A program made the position numbers and the translations under genes. Shown here one piece after another: positions 1-7,160 of a DNA stretch of 8,671 nt. The stretch is taken from positions 1-8,671 of the forward strand of contig JAUXHY010000033.1 in NCBI GenBank assembly GCA_030621275.1. Direction: 5' to 3'. Under the pieces are notes generated by a model. The model did no database searches and was not told the origin of the DNA. It saw only the letters and a program-made list of their open reading frames with translations. Origin of the DNA: a bacterium. Its GTDB lineage: Bacteria > Fidelibacterota > Marinisomatia > Marinisomatales > JAHJCW01. How positions within the stretch are numbered: position 1 is the stretch's first letter; each line of letters begins with the position of its first letter.

Positions 1-144
1 TCTTTAATAATAATTTTTTAAAGAAAAACTATTGTCTAAAAAACCACTTCGGAAATCACAATTAAAGCAATTATTTTGGTGTTATGAATTGGTTATTTCG
101 AACTTTAGTGAACAAGAACCAATAATTAAGTATTAAAAAATAAT

Positions 145-1230
145 ATGTCAATAAATATAGAATTACTTGAAAGGCTACCTAAGGTAGAACTACACTGTCA
201 TCTCGATGGTTGTTTACGAATCGAGACTATTTTAGATATAGCGCAAAAAGACAAAGTTAAACTTCCATCACATGATATTAATGTATTACGGAAAACTCTT
301 CCGATAGGTGATAACCGTGTAACACTTGAAGAATATATTGACAGATTTAATATTACTTTAAGTGTTATGCAAACTCCTGAAAGTCTAAAGCGCATTGCGT
401 TTGAATTAATTGAGGATGTTGCTAAAGAAAACGTAAGATACATCGAAATCCGTTATTCACCTATTCTACATACTAAAAAGGGAATGATGCTTGGTGAATC
501 AATTGAGGCAGTTAGAGCAGGATTAAAAGAGGGAGAAAAGGAATTCGGTGTAAAATCGGGTATAATTATTTGTGGGATACGAAATATTTCACCTGAGGTT
601 TCGCTAAAATTAGCTGATTTGACTGTTCAATATAAAAATAAAGGAGTTGTAGGATTTGATCTTGCAGGAGCAGAAGAAAATTTTCCAGCTAAGGATCATC
701 GGGAAGCATTTTATTTAATTCAAAATAATAACATTAACGCCACAATTCACGCCGGTGAAGCATTTGGGCCATCTTCAATCCACCAAGCAATTCATTATTG
801 TAATGCGCACCGTATTGGTCACGGTACACGCTTAAAAGAAGATAAAGACCTAATGAATTACGTCAATGATCATCGTATCCCGTTGGAAATTTGCCTCACA
901 TCCAACTGGCACACACGCTCGGTAAGATCATTGAAATATCATCCTGCTAGATATTATTATGATGAAGGATTACGTATTTCTTTGAATACTGATAATAGAT
1001 TGATTTCTGATACAACATTAACCAAGGAATTTGCACTTGCACATGAATTATTTGGATTTTACTTGAACGATTTCCGTAGAATGACAATCACTGCAATGAA
1101 GAGTGCTTTCCTTAGTTATAACACACGAAAGGATATGATACGCGAAATTGCTGAGGAATTTGAACAAGAATTTGGCTTAATGCCCGAGTATGTAGAAACC
1201 GGTTATCAGAAGATTAAAGCTAGAAAATAA
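145..1230 (+). CDS. add: Adenosine deaminase
   Basis: This 361-residue cytosolic protein is a zinc-dependent deaminase of the metallo-dependent hydrolase superfamily that converts adenosine (and deoxyadenosine) to inosine in purine salvage. The family motifs appear in order: the N-terminal PKVELHCHLDG with H17 and H19 as metal ligands; HAGE at 202-205, giving the third His ligand and the proton-shuttling Glu; RIGHG at 223-227 with catalytic H226; and LNTDN at 280-284, with D283 as the metal/water Asp. The usual second Asp of the TDD motif is Asn here, a variant I recall as common in bacterial adenosine deaminases (for example TDNRLMS), so activity is expected. The length is normal for the family. 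The ATG at 145 precedes the motif by about a dozen residues, as expected, but has no Shine-Dalgarno site, only an A-rich leader. The gene stands alone and converges on the PorZ-like gene 6 bases downstream. Related A-deaminase members (for example aminodeoxyfutalosine deaminase) are a less likely alternative. Confidence 0.93.
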   Translation: MSINIELLERLPKVELHCHLDGCLRIETILDIAQKDKVKLPSHDINVLRKTLPIGDNRVTLEEYIDRFNITLSVMQTPESLKRIAFELIEDVAKENVRYIEIRYSPILHTKKGMMLGESIEAVRAGLKEGEKEFGVKSGIIICGIRNISPEVSLKLADLTVQYKNKGVVGFDLAGAEENFPAKDHREAFYLIQNNNINATIHAGEAFGPSSIHQAIHYCNAHRIGHGTRLKEDKDLMNYVNDHRIPLEICLTSNWHTRSVRSLKYHPARYYYDEGLRISLNTDNRLISDTTLTKEFALAHELFGFYLNDFRRMTITAMKSAFLSYNTRKDMIREIAEEFEQEFGLMPEYVETGYQKIKARK

Positions 1231-1236
1231 TTTAAG

Positions 1237-3582
1237 TTAATGCCGGATTACAACAACTTTGCCGAATTCATGGGATGCATCGGCGGTGTAAACCGATAAA
1301 AGATATACTCCGCTACCTACCAATTTACCGGTTTCATTTTTTCCATCCCATTGAATTTGATAACCGTGCAAACCTAAATCGGAATTATTCAAGCTGCGAA
1401 CTACTTCTCCGGTTATTGTCATCACTTTTAGTGATGAATTATCCTTTAAATTATCAATAATTAAAGGTTTTTCGGATGGAATATGAAAAGGGCTTGGAAA
1501 TATCTTTAACTCTGAGTAACTCTTTTTAGATATGGCAAATGGAATTCGGAAAGAGTTAATACCACGATTTGTAGAAATATATGCAATACCGTTAGTATTA
1601 TCAAAAACTATGTCTGTCACATTATTCGAAAGTAATGAGTAATTATCAGTATTAATACTTTCTACAACTATATTTTCACGATCATCCGGCCAAAAAGTTG
1701 AATTACTAAGCAGAACATGAATCCCGTTGGAACCCGATACTGTCCAAGCGTTACCATTAACATCTAACCGGATTTCCGATTCCTGACCGAATGAAATATT
1801 TGGAAAATAATAACGTGGGCTCTCATATTTAATCGGGTCATCATTTGAGAATTGTAAATCAAAATAAGTTAATCCGTTAGGAGTTAACATATATAATCTA
1901 TTTTTCGGAGTTATTGCCAATGACCAAATCGTTTTATTTGGGAAAACTGAATTAATATTGATCTTATGCCATTGAAATTCATCAGGTTGAGCTGGATTGC
2001 CGGAATAGTAAAGCATTGCTAATCCTCCATCGGGAAAACCGGTATTTCTTTCACCATCTTGAAATGATCCAACCCATACACGCATCCATACGTCAATCGC
2101 TACCGTACTCGGAGTTAAACCAATTACACCTGATGCATCTTCAGCGTTAAACGAATTCCATTCATCATTAATCGTTTTAACATGCAATGGTTCATGTTTA
2201 GTAGTGGCGAAAGCATCGGCGACCCACAGGTTGCCGTCACGATCAAATTCAATATCTTTAACAATCAAATATTCATTAGAGAAATAATCAAGATAGGTTG
2301 TATCAATTAGTGTAAAATTAGCCGGATTATCAACATCAATGATTATAATTCCACCACCGTTTCGACGAGGATACGGATATGTACCTTCAATCGAACAATA
2401 CAAAAGACCATCGGGACCCTGTGCTAATTTTGAAACGGAAACCCCAAAATCAACTGGAATAGAATCAGCGATAAAATAATTATAATCTTTATCGGTTTGA
2501 ATTTTTACATCTTCTTCAGATTCAACAATATTTCGCCATCCGTTTGTTTCTTTAATTGCAATTCCTACATTTGATCCACAAACAATTCTACCGTCTTCAA
2601 GAATTGTAATTGCTTGAAAATTATTTGTTACCGGAGCATTCGGGATTAAATATTCTATTGTCTGACTGTCATCTATAAATGCTAATCCCGTAGTAGTGGC
2701 AAATACAACACTATCATCATTTAACATATTAATTGAATTAACAGAATTCTTTGGAATTGCAATTTCCTCAATAATATTATTTTTAAAATAATAGATTTTA
2801 CTTTCTCCGATTCCTATTATTGTTCCATCGGTTAATAACGAAAAATCATTCAATTGATATCCAGCCAATGAACGAATATTTGATAGTTGCAAATCATTAA
2901 GACCAATTAAGAATAATGCATCATCTGAATAGCAATACAATTTATCTTGTTGTAGGAATAGACTGCTGACAGAATTTTCTAGTTCAGTAAAAGATCTTTC
3001 CCAATTATTCGGATCATCGCCTATATTACCTTTATATAACCCGATTTCAGTTGCGACATACACGAAATTATTAAATATCTCAATACTATATATTTTTTCT
3101 CCACGCGGCCAATTAGGATAAATATCCTTATGAGTAAATTTACCATTCAAATATCTAAATTCGATTATACCAAAATCATTATTATCTCGATATACAGCAT
3201 ACGCAACTGAATCGCTAATAGCAAAATCAATTATTTCTGACATATCATAATCGAATTTCTTGATAGATTGTCGAGAATCAACATCATAAATCTGGACAAA
3301 TCCATTTGGTTCTCCCCCACCCAACCACAACTCACCGGATTCACCAATTGCTAAACATTTAAGTTTGGAACTGGATAACTCATCAATATTATTTAGATTT
3401 TCAAAAGATTGGTTATTGGTATTAAAAATCAATAATCCACCATCTGTTGCGCAAACAAGACTTTCTTCATATTCAATTATTTCATGGATATTCAATGGTG
3501 ATGTGAAGGAATTCCAATCTCCAATCCTTGCTTGACCAAAAAGCACAATAAAAGAGAATAGGAAAATTAAAATTAACCGCAT
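1237..3582 (-). CDS. PorZ-like secreted beta-propeller protein with C-terminal T9SS/FlgD-like sorting domain
   Basis: This 781-residue exported protein starts with a signal peptide (MRLILIFLFSFIVLFGQA, likely cut after GQA). The mature N-terminus (IGDWNSFTSPLNIHEII) and repeated short blade motifs such as GGLLIFN, GELWLGGG, GLAFID, GNLWVADA, RVWVGS, GLTYFD and GNAWTVSGSNGI indicate two tandem beta-propellers, as in PorZ and two-component-regulator propellers. The last ~90 residues (692-781) form a FlgD-Ig/T9SS type A sorting domain: FPSPF at its start, WDGKNETGKLVGSGVYLL, and a terminal GKVVVIRH. Architecture and length match PorZ of Porphyromonas (about 780 aa from memory), the surface protein of the T9SS attachment complex. 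Orthology is inference; it could instead be an uncharacterised T9SS cargo propeller. The reading frame is open back to an ATG at 3618, but the ATG at 3582 is chosen because it begins the signal peptide directly and follows the upstream protease stop codon by one base (TAA-T-ATG), with a weak TTTGGA before it. Last gene of the minus-strand operon. Confidence 0.8.
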   Translation of the reverse strand: MRLILIFLFSFIVLFGQARIGDWNSFTSPLNIHEIIEYEESLVCATDGGLLIFNTNNQSFENLNNIDELSSSKLKCLAIGESGELWLGGGEPNGFVQIYDVDSRQSIKKFDYDMSEIIDFAISDSVAYAVYRDNNDFGIIEFRYLNGKFTHKDIYPNWPRGEKIYSIEIFNNFVYVATEIGLYKGNIGDDPNNWERSFTELENSVSSLFLQQDKLYCYSDDALFLIGLNDLQLSNIRSLAGYQLNDFSLLTDGTIIGIGESKIYYFKNNIIEEIAIPKNSVNSINMLNDDSVVFATTTGLAFIDDSQTIEYLIPNAPVTNNFQAITILEDGRIVCGSNVGIAIKETNGWRNIVESEEDVKIQTDKDYNYFIADSIPVDFGVSVSKLAQGPDGLLYCSIEGTYPYPRRNGGGIIIIDVDNPANFTLIDTTYLDYFSNEYLIVKDIEFDRDGNLWVADAFATTKHEPLHVKTINDEWNSFNAEDASGVIGLTPSTVAIDVWMRVWVGSFQDGERNTGFPDGGLAMLYYSGNPAQPDEFQWHKININSVFPNKTIWSLAITPKNRLYMLTPNGLTYFDLQFSNDDPIKYESPRYYFPNISFGQESEIRLDVNGNAWTVSGSNGIHVLLSNSTFWPDDRENIVVESINTDNYSLLSNNVTDIVFDNTNGIAYISTNRGINSFRIPFAISKKSYSELKIFPSPFHIPSEKPLIIDNLKDNSSLKVMTITGEVVRSLNNSDLGLHGYQIQWDGKNETGKLVGSGVYLLSVYTADASHEFGKVVVIRH

Positions 3583-3583
3583 A

Positions 3584-4645
3584 TTATCCAAATGGAATTG
3601 GAATAAAACATAATACAAAAATTGCTAAACAAATGTATCCAATCCTTTTATTTTGATCAGATAATGGAACATCTACATCATTAACCGGAGGATGTTTAGT
3701 TGTTCGCATTAATACCAAAATTAAAACTGCCCAAACTAACCAATTTAATGAAAGCAACCCCATGGGAATAAGCGCCAATAAAGCAAATTTAGCAACTTTA
3801 TCGTGCTTTCTACCTAACATCGCATAAGCGATATGCCCACCGTCTAATTGTCCGATTGGGAGTAAATTTAACATTGTTACGAGTAATCCAATCCACCCCG
3901 CAAATGCGATTGGATGTAACAAAACATCTTGAGTACTGTTGAGATTTGGAAAAATAACTGCAGTTAGAAATTTGATTAATATTGAGTCACCTAAAGTTAT
4001 CCCAATTTCAGCTGATGAAATTTCGACAACTTGCGAAAGAGATAATCCAATTATCAAAGCGGGGACTGCTACTATAAATCCGGCAATTGGTCCGGCTGCA
4101 CCAATTTGTAATAACGCATCTTTCCGATAAATTGGTGATTTGATTTTAATAAATGCCCCAAAAGTGCCGATAAAAGTTGGAGCAGGAATAAAATATGGTA
4201 AAGTTGCGTTAACATTATGTTTTCGTGCATAGTAATAATGCCCAAATTCATGAAATCCCAATATTAACATTAATGTAACAGAAAATGGCCAACCTTGTAT
4301 AATTCCCAACGGATTTTTCAATGGATTGACGCCTTCCATTATTGCACCGGCAAGTAATGTTGTAAAAATCGTTAAAATGAATAATATTAGATTGATCCGA
4401 GGAATTTTTGGGAATTTGATCACAATCGGCTTATTGTCCTTGGCACGTAACTGTAAATCGCCTTCAATTGATTGAAATTTTAAGGAATATGGTTCATCTT
4501 TTAATATCCTCTTGATATCATCAATGGAACTATCGCCAAGTAGTGCTCCCTGCACAATAAACTCATCTCCTTGATTGCCGACTTTCTTAACAAGAAAATA
4601 CTGGTCAATTTTTGTTAATAATGATTTGAAATCTAATTCATTCAT
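3584..4645 (-). CDS. Site-2 protease (peptidase M50), EGY-like integral membrane zinc protease
   Basis: This 353-residue polytopic membrane protein carries both zinc-protease signatures of the S2P family. HEFGH at 132-136 (H132, H136 ligands, E133 catalytic) lies in the second hydrophobic segment. NLLPIGQLDGGH at 260-271 supplies the third ligand, D268. Between them, PYFIPAP..IGTFGAFIKIKSP and GAAGPIAGF (182-190) follow the pattern of plant/cyanobacterial EGY-type proteases rather than RseP, and no PDZ domain is present. About 80 soluble residues precede the first membrane segment (~85-103); further hydrophobic segments lie near 121-140, 180-203, 246-266, 285-313 and 333-351. The family cuts transmembrane substrates within the bilayer; the substrate here is unknown. 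The ATG at 4645 has no Shine-Dalgarno site. A 73-base gap separates it from the E2-type gene upstream, and its TAA is one base before the PorZ-like ATG, so the two are probably translationally coupled. Confidence 0.9.
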   Translation of the reverse strand: MNELDFKSLLTKIDQYFLVKKVGNQGDEFIVQGALLGDSSIDDIKRILKDEPYSLKFQSIEGDLQLRAKDNKPIVIKFPKIPRINLILFILTIFTTLLAGAIMEGVNPLKNPLGIIQGWPFSVTLMLILGFHEFGHYYYARKHNVNATLPYFIPAPTFIGTFGAFIKIKSPIYRKDALLQIGAAGPIAGFIVAVPALIIGLSLSQVVEISSAEIGITLGDSILIKFLTAVIFPNLNSTQDVLLHPIAFAGWIGLLVTMLNLLPIGQLDGGHIAYAMLGRKHDKVAKFALLALIPMGLLSLNWLVWAVLILVLMRTTKHPPVNDVDVPLSDQNKRIGYICLAIFVLCFIPIPFG

Positions 4646-4718
4646 GATTGCTAATTGAATTTAATACAGTACAGATAAACAAAGGTTTCAGTATTAAGAT
4701 AATATGATACTACTAAAA

Positions 4719-5534
4719 TTATTGTATATTTTCTAACTGATCTAACTGTTCCGGCTTTTGGATACGTTTAATAACACCCCGTACAAATTGTCCGATTTGT
4801 GATCCATCAACTACGCGATGATCAAACACAGCTCCTCCGCTAAGAAAAGTGCGTATTACAATTTCTCCTTTTACAACTGCGGGCTTCTGCTCATATTTAC
4901 CCATACTAATGACACCGGGTAATTTTGCGACAGGCATTAGAGCCGGCAATGCAGTAGTTAGACCAAGCGTACCAACGTTTGTAACCATAATCGAGCCAAA
5001 AGAATGTTCAGAAAGGCCAAGTACTTTCCACTTAATTCCTAATCCATACACTAATAATCTTATTAAGAGATAAGTCCATTTACGAAATGGCCATGGAATT
5101 TTACTCAATATATATTTATTCTTCATCGATGATTCTTCGGTACCTTTTCTGGCATTAGCTGCTTTTTCTTTAATCTCTTTAGCAATTTCCGATACTGTTT
5201 TTGTATGAGCTGATTCAATTTTTACTGCGCTCATTTCTTGTCCACCCTGAATTAATACTGATACCATCACATCAACATAATCCCTTGGGATTACCCGCCC
5301 CCTTCGCACAAAACAATTCATCTCAGGAGCATCAAATGCTAATGATCTAGCTACAGCAGCAGTGATAAAGCTTGTCATAGTGATTTTATTACCGGCTTTA
5401 CGCTGTTCTGAAATGTATTCATCTGCTTTGGTTACATCAATATCTAATGTACCAAACACTTTTGCATCTTTGGCCGGAGTATATATCGCATTTGCGATTA
5501 ATCGCCAGGGTGTGTTAAACTTATCTTGATTCAT
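4719..5534 (-). CDS. Stand-alone 2-oxoacid dehydrogenase E2-type acyltransferase catalytic domain
   Basis: The 271 residues cover only the catalytic domain of dihydrolipoamide acyltransferases (E2, Pfam 2-oxoacid_dh family, chloramphenicol-acetyltransferase fold). The N-terminal RLIANAIY...KVFGTLDIDVTKADEY element, the ITMTSFITAAVARSL helix, TNVGTLG (185-191) and the active-site DHRVVDG at 238-244 (H239, D243) are all present. There is no N-terminal lipoyl domain and no peripheral-subunit-binding domain, and no E1 or E3 gene is adjacent. Residues ~146-172 form an insertion with a hydrophobic, basic-flanked stretch (FRKWTYLLIRLLVYGLG) that classical E2 cores lack and that may touch the membrane. 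The intact His/Asp pair argues for an active acyl-CoA-dependent transferase, but the acceptor is unknown: it could act in trans on a lipoyl domain elsewhere or on another substrate. The ATG is preceded by AGGA (5540-5543) with a 5-base spacer. The gap to the upstream membrane-protein gene is 11 bases, so the two are co-transcribed. Confidence 0.85.
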   Translation of the reverse strand: MNQDKFNTPWRLIANAIYTPAKDAKVFGTLDIDVTKADEYISEQRKAGNKITMTSFITAAVARSLAFDAPEMNCFVRRGRVIPRDYVDVMVSVLIQGGQEMSAVKIESAHTKTVSEIAKEIKEKAANARKGTEESSMKNKYILSKIPWPFRKWTYLLIRLLVYGLGIKWKVLGLSEHSFGSIMVTNVGTLGLTTALPALMPVAKLPGVISMGKYEQKPAVVKGEIVIRTFLSGGAVFDHRVVDGSQIGQFVRGVIKRIQKPEQLDQLENIQ

Positions 5535-5545
5535 ATTTATCCTAT

Positions 5546-6280
5546 TTAAATTTTTATTTTCTTAACCAGAGTACTAATAGCAAACGGCAAATACCAAATG
5601 TAAAATGTAATTATTGTCACTATACCAAGTGGCAAAATATACCATGGCCATGATCCCATAACATCCATTATTGATCCGTTTTCAGGTTTCCAACAAAAAA
5701 ACAAATAGTTACCATTAAAAATCAAATTATAGATTGCTATAAAACCAGTATATATTAGCGTTATTCCAAACACTTTCCATATAGATTTGTGCGTCGGAGC
5801 ATATTTATATACAAAAACCATATATAGTACCGCTACCAAAATCAATCCGTGTGAGGTGAAAAATTGAAAAAACCGATAATGAGGAAATCCATACATTCCA
5901 ATATCAGGAGTTAATAGAGCTTGAATTGCACCCCCAAGTCCCCAAAAATAGTTTATTTCAAATAACGTATAATTTTTATTAATTAACATTATTGCAGATA
6001 ATACAATGGAAGCTCCACAAAGATGTAACGGCAAAGATGTTCCAGGATGCCACGCTCCGTTAGATAATCTCCAAATACTTAATGATACTTCTTGTAGTAT
6101 CAAGGCTGTGGCAATTATGTAGCGCATTTTAGCATCAACTTGAGGATTTCTCAATTTATTTCTGAAAAGAAATATCAGTAGATATATACCAAGCAATACT
6201 AATAGAGCATTAATGTGATGCTGTGAGAAAAAAGAAAATGGATTGTCTGTGTAATCGTAATAAGTAAAAGGTATTTTCAT
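5546..6280 (-). CDS. TIGR02206/YwaF (TMEM164-like) integral membrane protein
   Basis: This is a 244-residue polytopic membrane protein with roughly seven hydrophobic segments, whose overall pattern fits the TIGR02206/YwaF family, related to eukaryotic TMEM164. Recognisable elements are the N-terminal FSFFSQHHINALL, WHPGTSLPLHLCGAS (78-92 region, with H86 and C88), GLGGAIQALLTPDI, and FFQFFTSHGL (H144). The His, Cys and His in membrane-proximal motifs look like conserved polar sites; vertebrate TMEM164 has been reported as a Cys/His-dependent acyltransferase for ether phospholipids, but function in bacteria is not established and I only infer a possible lipid-related role. The frame is open upstream to an ATG at 6412, but that would overlap the divergent natA start. 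The ATG at 6280 is chosen because AGGGAG (6285-6290) sits 4 bases before it and translation then begins just ahead of the conserved region. First gene of the minus-strand operon, 11 bases before the E2-type gene. Confidence 0.78.
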   Translation of the reverse strand: MKIPFTYYDYTDNPFSFFSQHHINALLVLLGIYLLIFLFRNKLRNPQVDAKMRYIIATALILQEVSLSIWRLSNGAWHPGTSLPLHLCGASIVLSAIMLINKNYTLFEINYFWGLGGAIQALLTPDIGMYGFPHYRFFQFFTSHGLILVAVLYMVFVYKYAPTHKSIWKVFGITLIYTGFIAIYNLIFNGNYLFFCWKPENGSIMDVMGSWPWYILPLGIVTIITFYIWYLPFAISTLVKKIKI

Positions 6281-6284
6281 TATT

Positions 6285-6290
6285 CTCCCT
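6285..6290 (-). promoter_or_regulatory. Strong Shine-Dalgarno site of the YwaF-like gene
   Basis: On the minus strand the bases read AGGGAG followed by AATA and then ATG at 6280. This is one of the strongest ribosome-binding sites in the window, and it decides the start of the membrane-protein gene against the in-frame upstream ATG at 6412. Confidence 0.75.
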
Positions 6291-6333
6291 AATGTCAAAT
6301 TCAGTGGAATGATAAATCTACAAATATTCAATG

Positions 6334-6358
6334 AATAATTCCTATAATTTGAATTATT
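6334..6358 (+). promoter_or_regulatory. Candidate natAB promoter (-10 TATAAT) inside an 8-bp inverted repeat
   Basis: A perfect TATAAT lies at 6343-6348, about 38 bases before the natA ATG, giving a plausible start of transcription near 6355 and a leader of about 30 bases. The box sits in the 9-base spacer of a perfect inverted repeat, AATAATTC (6334-6341) and GAATTATT (6351-6358). No good TTGACA-like -35 element is visible at 16-18 bases upstream. A dyad that brackets the -10 box is a typical position for a repressor operator, but in such AT-rich DNA both elements can arise by chance. Confidence 0.35.
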
Positions 6359-6386
6359 TTCAATCCAATAATAAATCAGGTAAAAT

Positions 6387-7160
6387 ATGATTAACGTAAA
6401 AAATGTTTCCAAAGAATATAAACTATCTAAGAAGCAGCAAAAAGAATATGGTAAAGAGTATCATGGAATCAACAAGATAAAAGCTGTTGATAATATTAGT
6501 TTTGAATGTCAACCCGGACGAATTTACGGTTTGATCGGACCTAACGGTGCCGGTAAAACTACCACTCTCCGTATGGTTGCGACTATGTTAAAACCAACTT
6601 CAGGAAATATAGAAGTAGCCGGATTTGATACAGTAAAAGAATCGCAAAAAGTTAGAAAAAACATCGGTTTTATGACCGGACAAACCGCCCTATATGATAG
6701 ATTAACTCCGAATGAAATGGTAAAATATATCGCTGATCTGAACGGTATGGACAAACAGGAATTCAAAACAGCTAAAGAAAAAATATTCGAATCACTTAAG
6801 ATGAATGATTTTGCCAATCGGCGTATCGGAAAATTAAGTACTGGCATGAAGCAAAAAACTTCAATTGCCCGTACAATTATTACTGATGCGTCTGTCCTTG
6901 TATTCGATGAACCGACTGAAGGATTGGATATAATGACTTCTCGTGCAATTATTGATTTAATCCGTTCCGCTAAAGATGATGGAAAAACAGTGATATTCTC
7001 AACGCATCGCATGGGCGAAGTAAAACTACTATGTGACGATATTGGCATAATTCATAATGGCGAGATGTACTTTAACGGGAAACTTGCTGAGTTTGAAAAA
7101 CAAATGACGCAATCCTCATTTGAAGATGAATTTGTTTATTTAGTCGGAGGTAAATCATGA
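6387..7160 (+). CDS. natA: ABC transporter ATP-binding protein, NatA type
   Basis: This 257-residue cytosolic ATPase is expected to drive the permease encoded by the next gene. All ABC motifs are intact: Walker A GPNGAGKTT (51-59), Q-loop Q99 in MTGQTALYDRLTPNE, signature LSTGMKQK (150-157), Walker B VLVFDE (170-175) followed by the D-loop, and the switch His in FSTHR (H207). The order YGLIGPNGAGKTTT..RMVATMLKPTSG and the Lys/Tyr-rich insertion at residues 13-32 before AVDNISFE are typical of the NatA branch of ABC-2 exporter ATPases. NatAB of Bacillus subtilis exports Na+; the substrate here is not shown by sequence and could be another ion or small molecule. The ATG has CAGG at 6377-6380, six bases upstream. 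It overlaps natB by four bases (ATGA) and is transcribed divergently from the YwaF-like gene. The symbol reflects family resemblance, not proven sodium transport. Confidence 0.88.
   Translation: MINVKNVSKEYKLSKKQQKEYGKEYHGINKIKAVDNISFECQPGRIYGLIGPNGAGKTTTLRMVATMLKPTSGNIEVAGFDTVKESQKVRKNIGFMTGQTALYDRLTPNEMVKYIADLNGMDKQEFKTAKEKIFESLKMNDFANRRIGKLSTGMKQKTSIARTIITDASVLVFDEPTEGLDIMTSRAIIDLIRSAKDDGKTVIFSTHRMGEVKLLCDDIGIIHNGEMYFNGKLAEFEKQMTQSSFEDEFVYLVGGKS
7146..7150 (+). promoter_or_regulatory. Consensus Shine-Dalgarno site of natB inside the natA 3' end
   Basis: GGAGG lies six bases before the ATG at 7157, within the last codons of natA. With the ATGA overlap this supports re-initiation and balanced production of the ATPase and permease. 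Confidence 0.75.

Noticed and set aside
1..144. Possible end of an upstream gene at the left edge.
   Set aside because: All plus-strand frames stop within about 65 bases, and the 20-codon remnant is Asn/Lys-rich and not protein-like.
198..443. Minus-strand 81-codon frame within the deaminase gene, and similar antisense frames at 1275-1460, 3939-4130, 4849-5073 and 7294-7497.
   Set aside because: All lie opposite well-supported conserved genes and encode unrecognisable low-complexity peptides.
979..996. TDN instead of TDD at the adenosine deaminase metal/substrate site, as a possible loss of function.
   Set aside because: The metal-binding Asp is kept and the TDNRL form is, to my knowledge, common in functional bacterial adenosine deaminases.
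3583..3618. Twelve-residue N-terminal extension of the PorZ-like gene into the protease gene.
   Set aside because: It would place a non-signal stretch before an otherwise complete signal peptide; the ATG at 3582 fits better.
6281..6412. In-frame N-terminal extension of the YwaF-like gene to an ATG at 6412.
   Set aside because: It would overlap the divergent natA start, shows no family resemblance, and a strong AGGGAG site marks the ATG at 6280.
6524..7048. 174-codon open frame on the minus strand opposite natA.
   Set aside because: It is antisense to the conserved ABC motifs of natA, has Ser/Ile-rich composition, no family resemblance and no ribosome-binding context.
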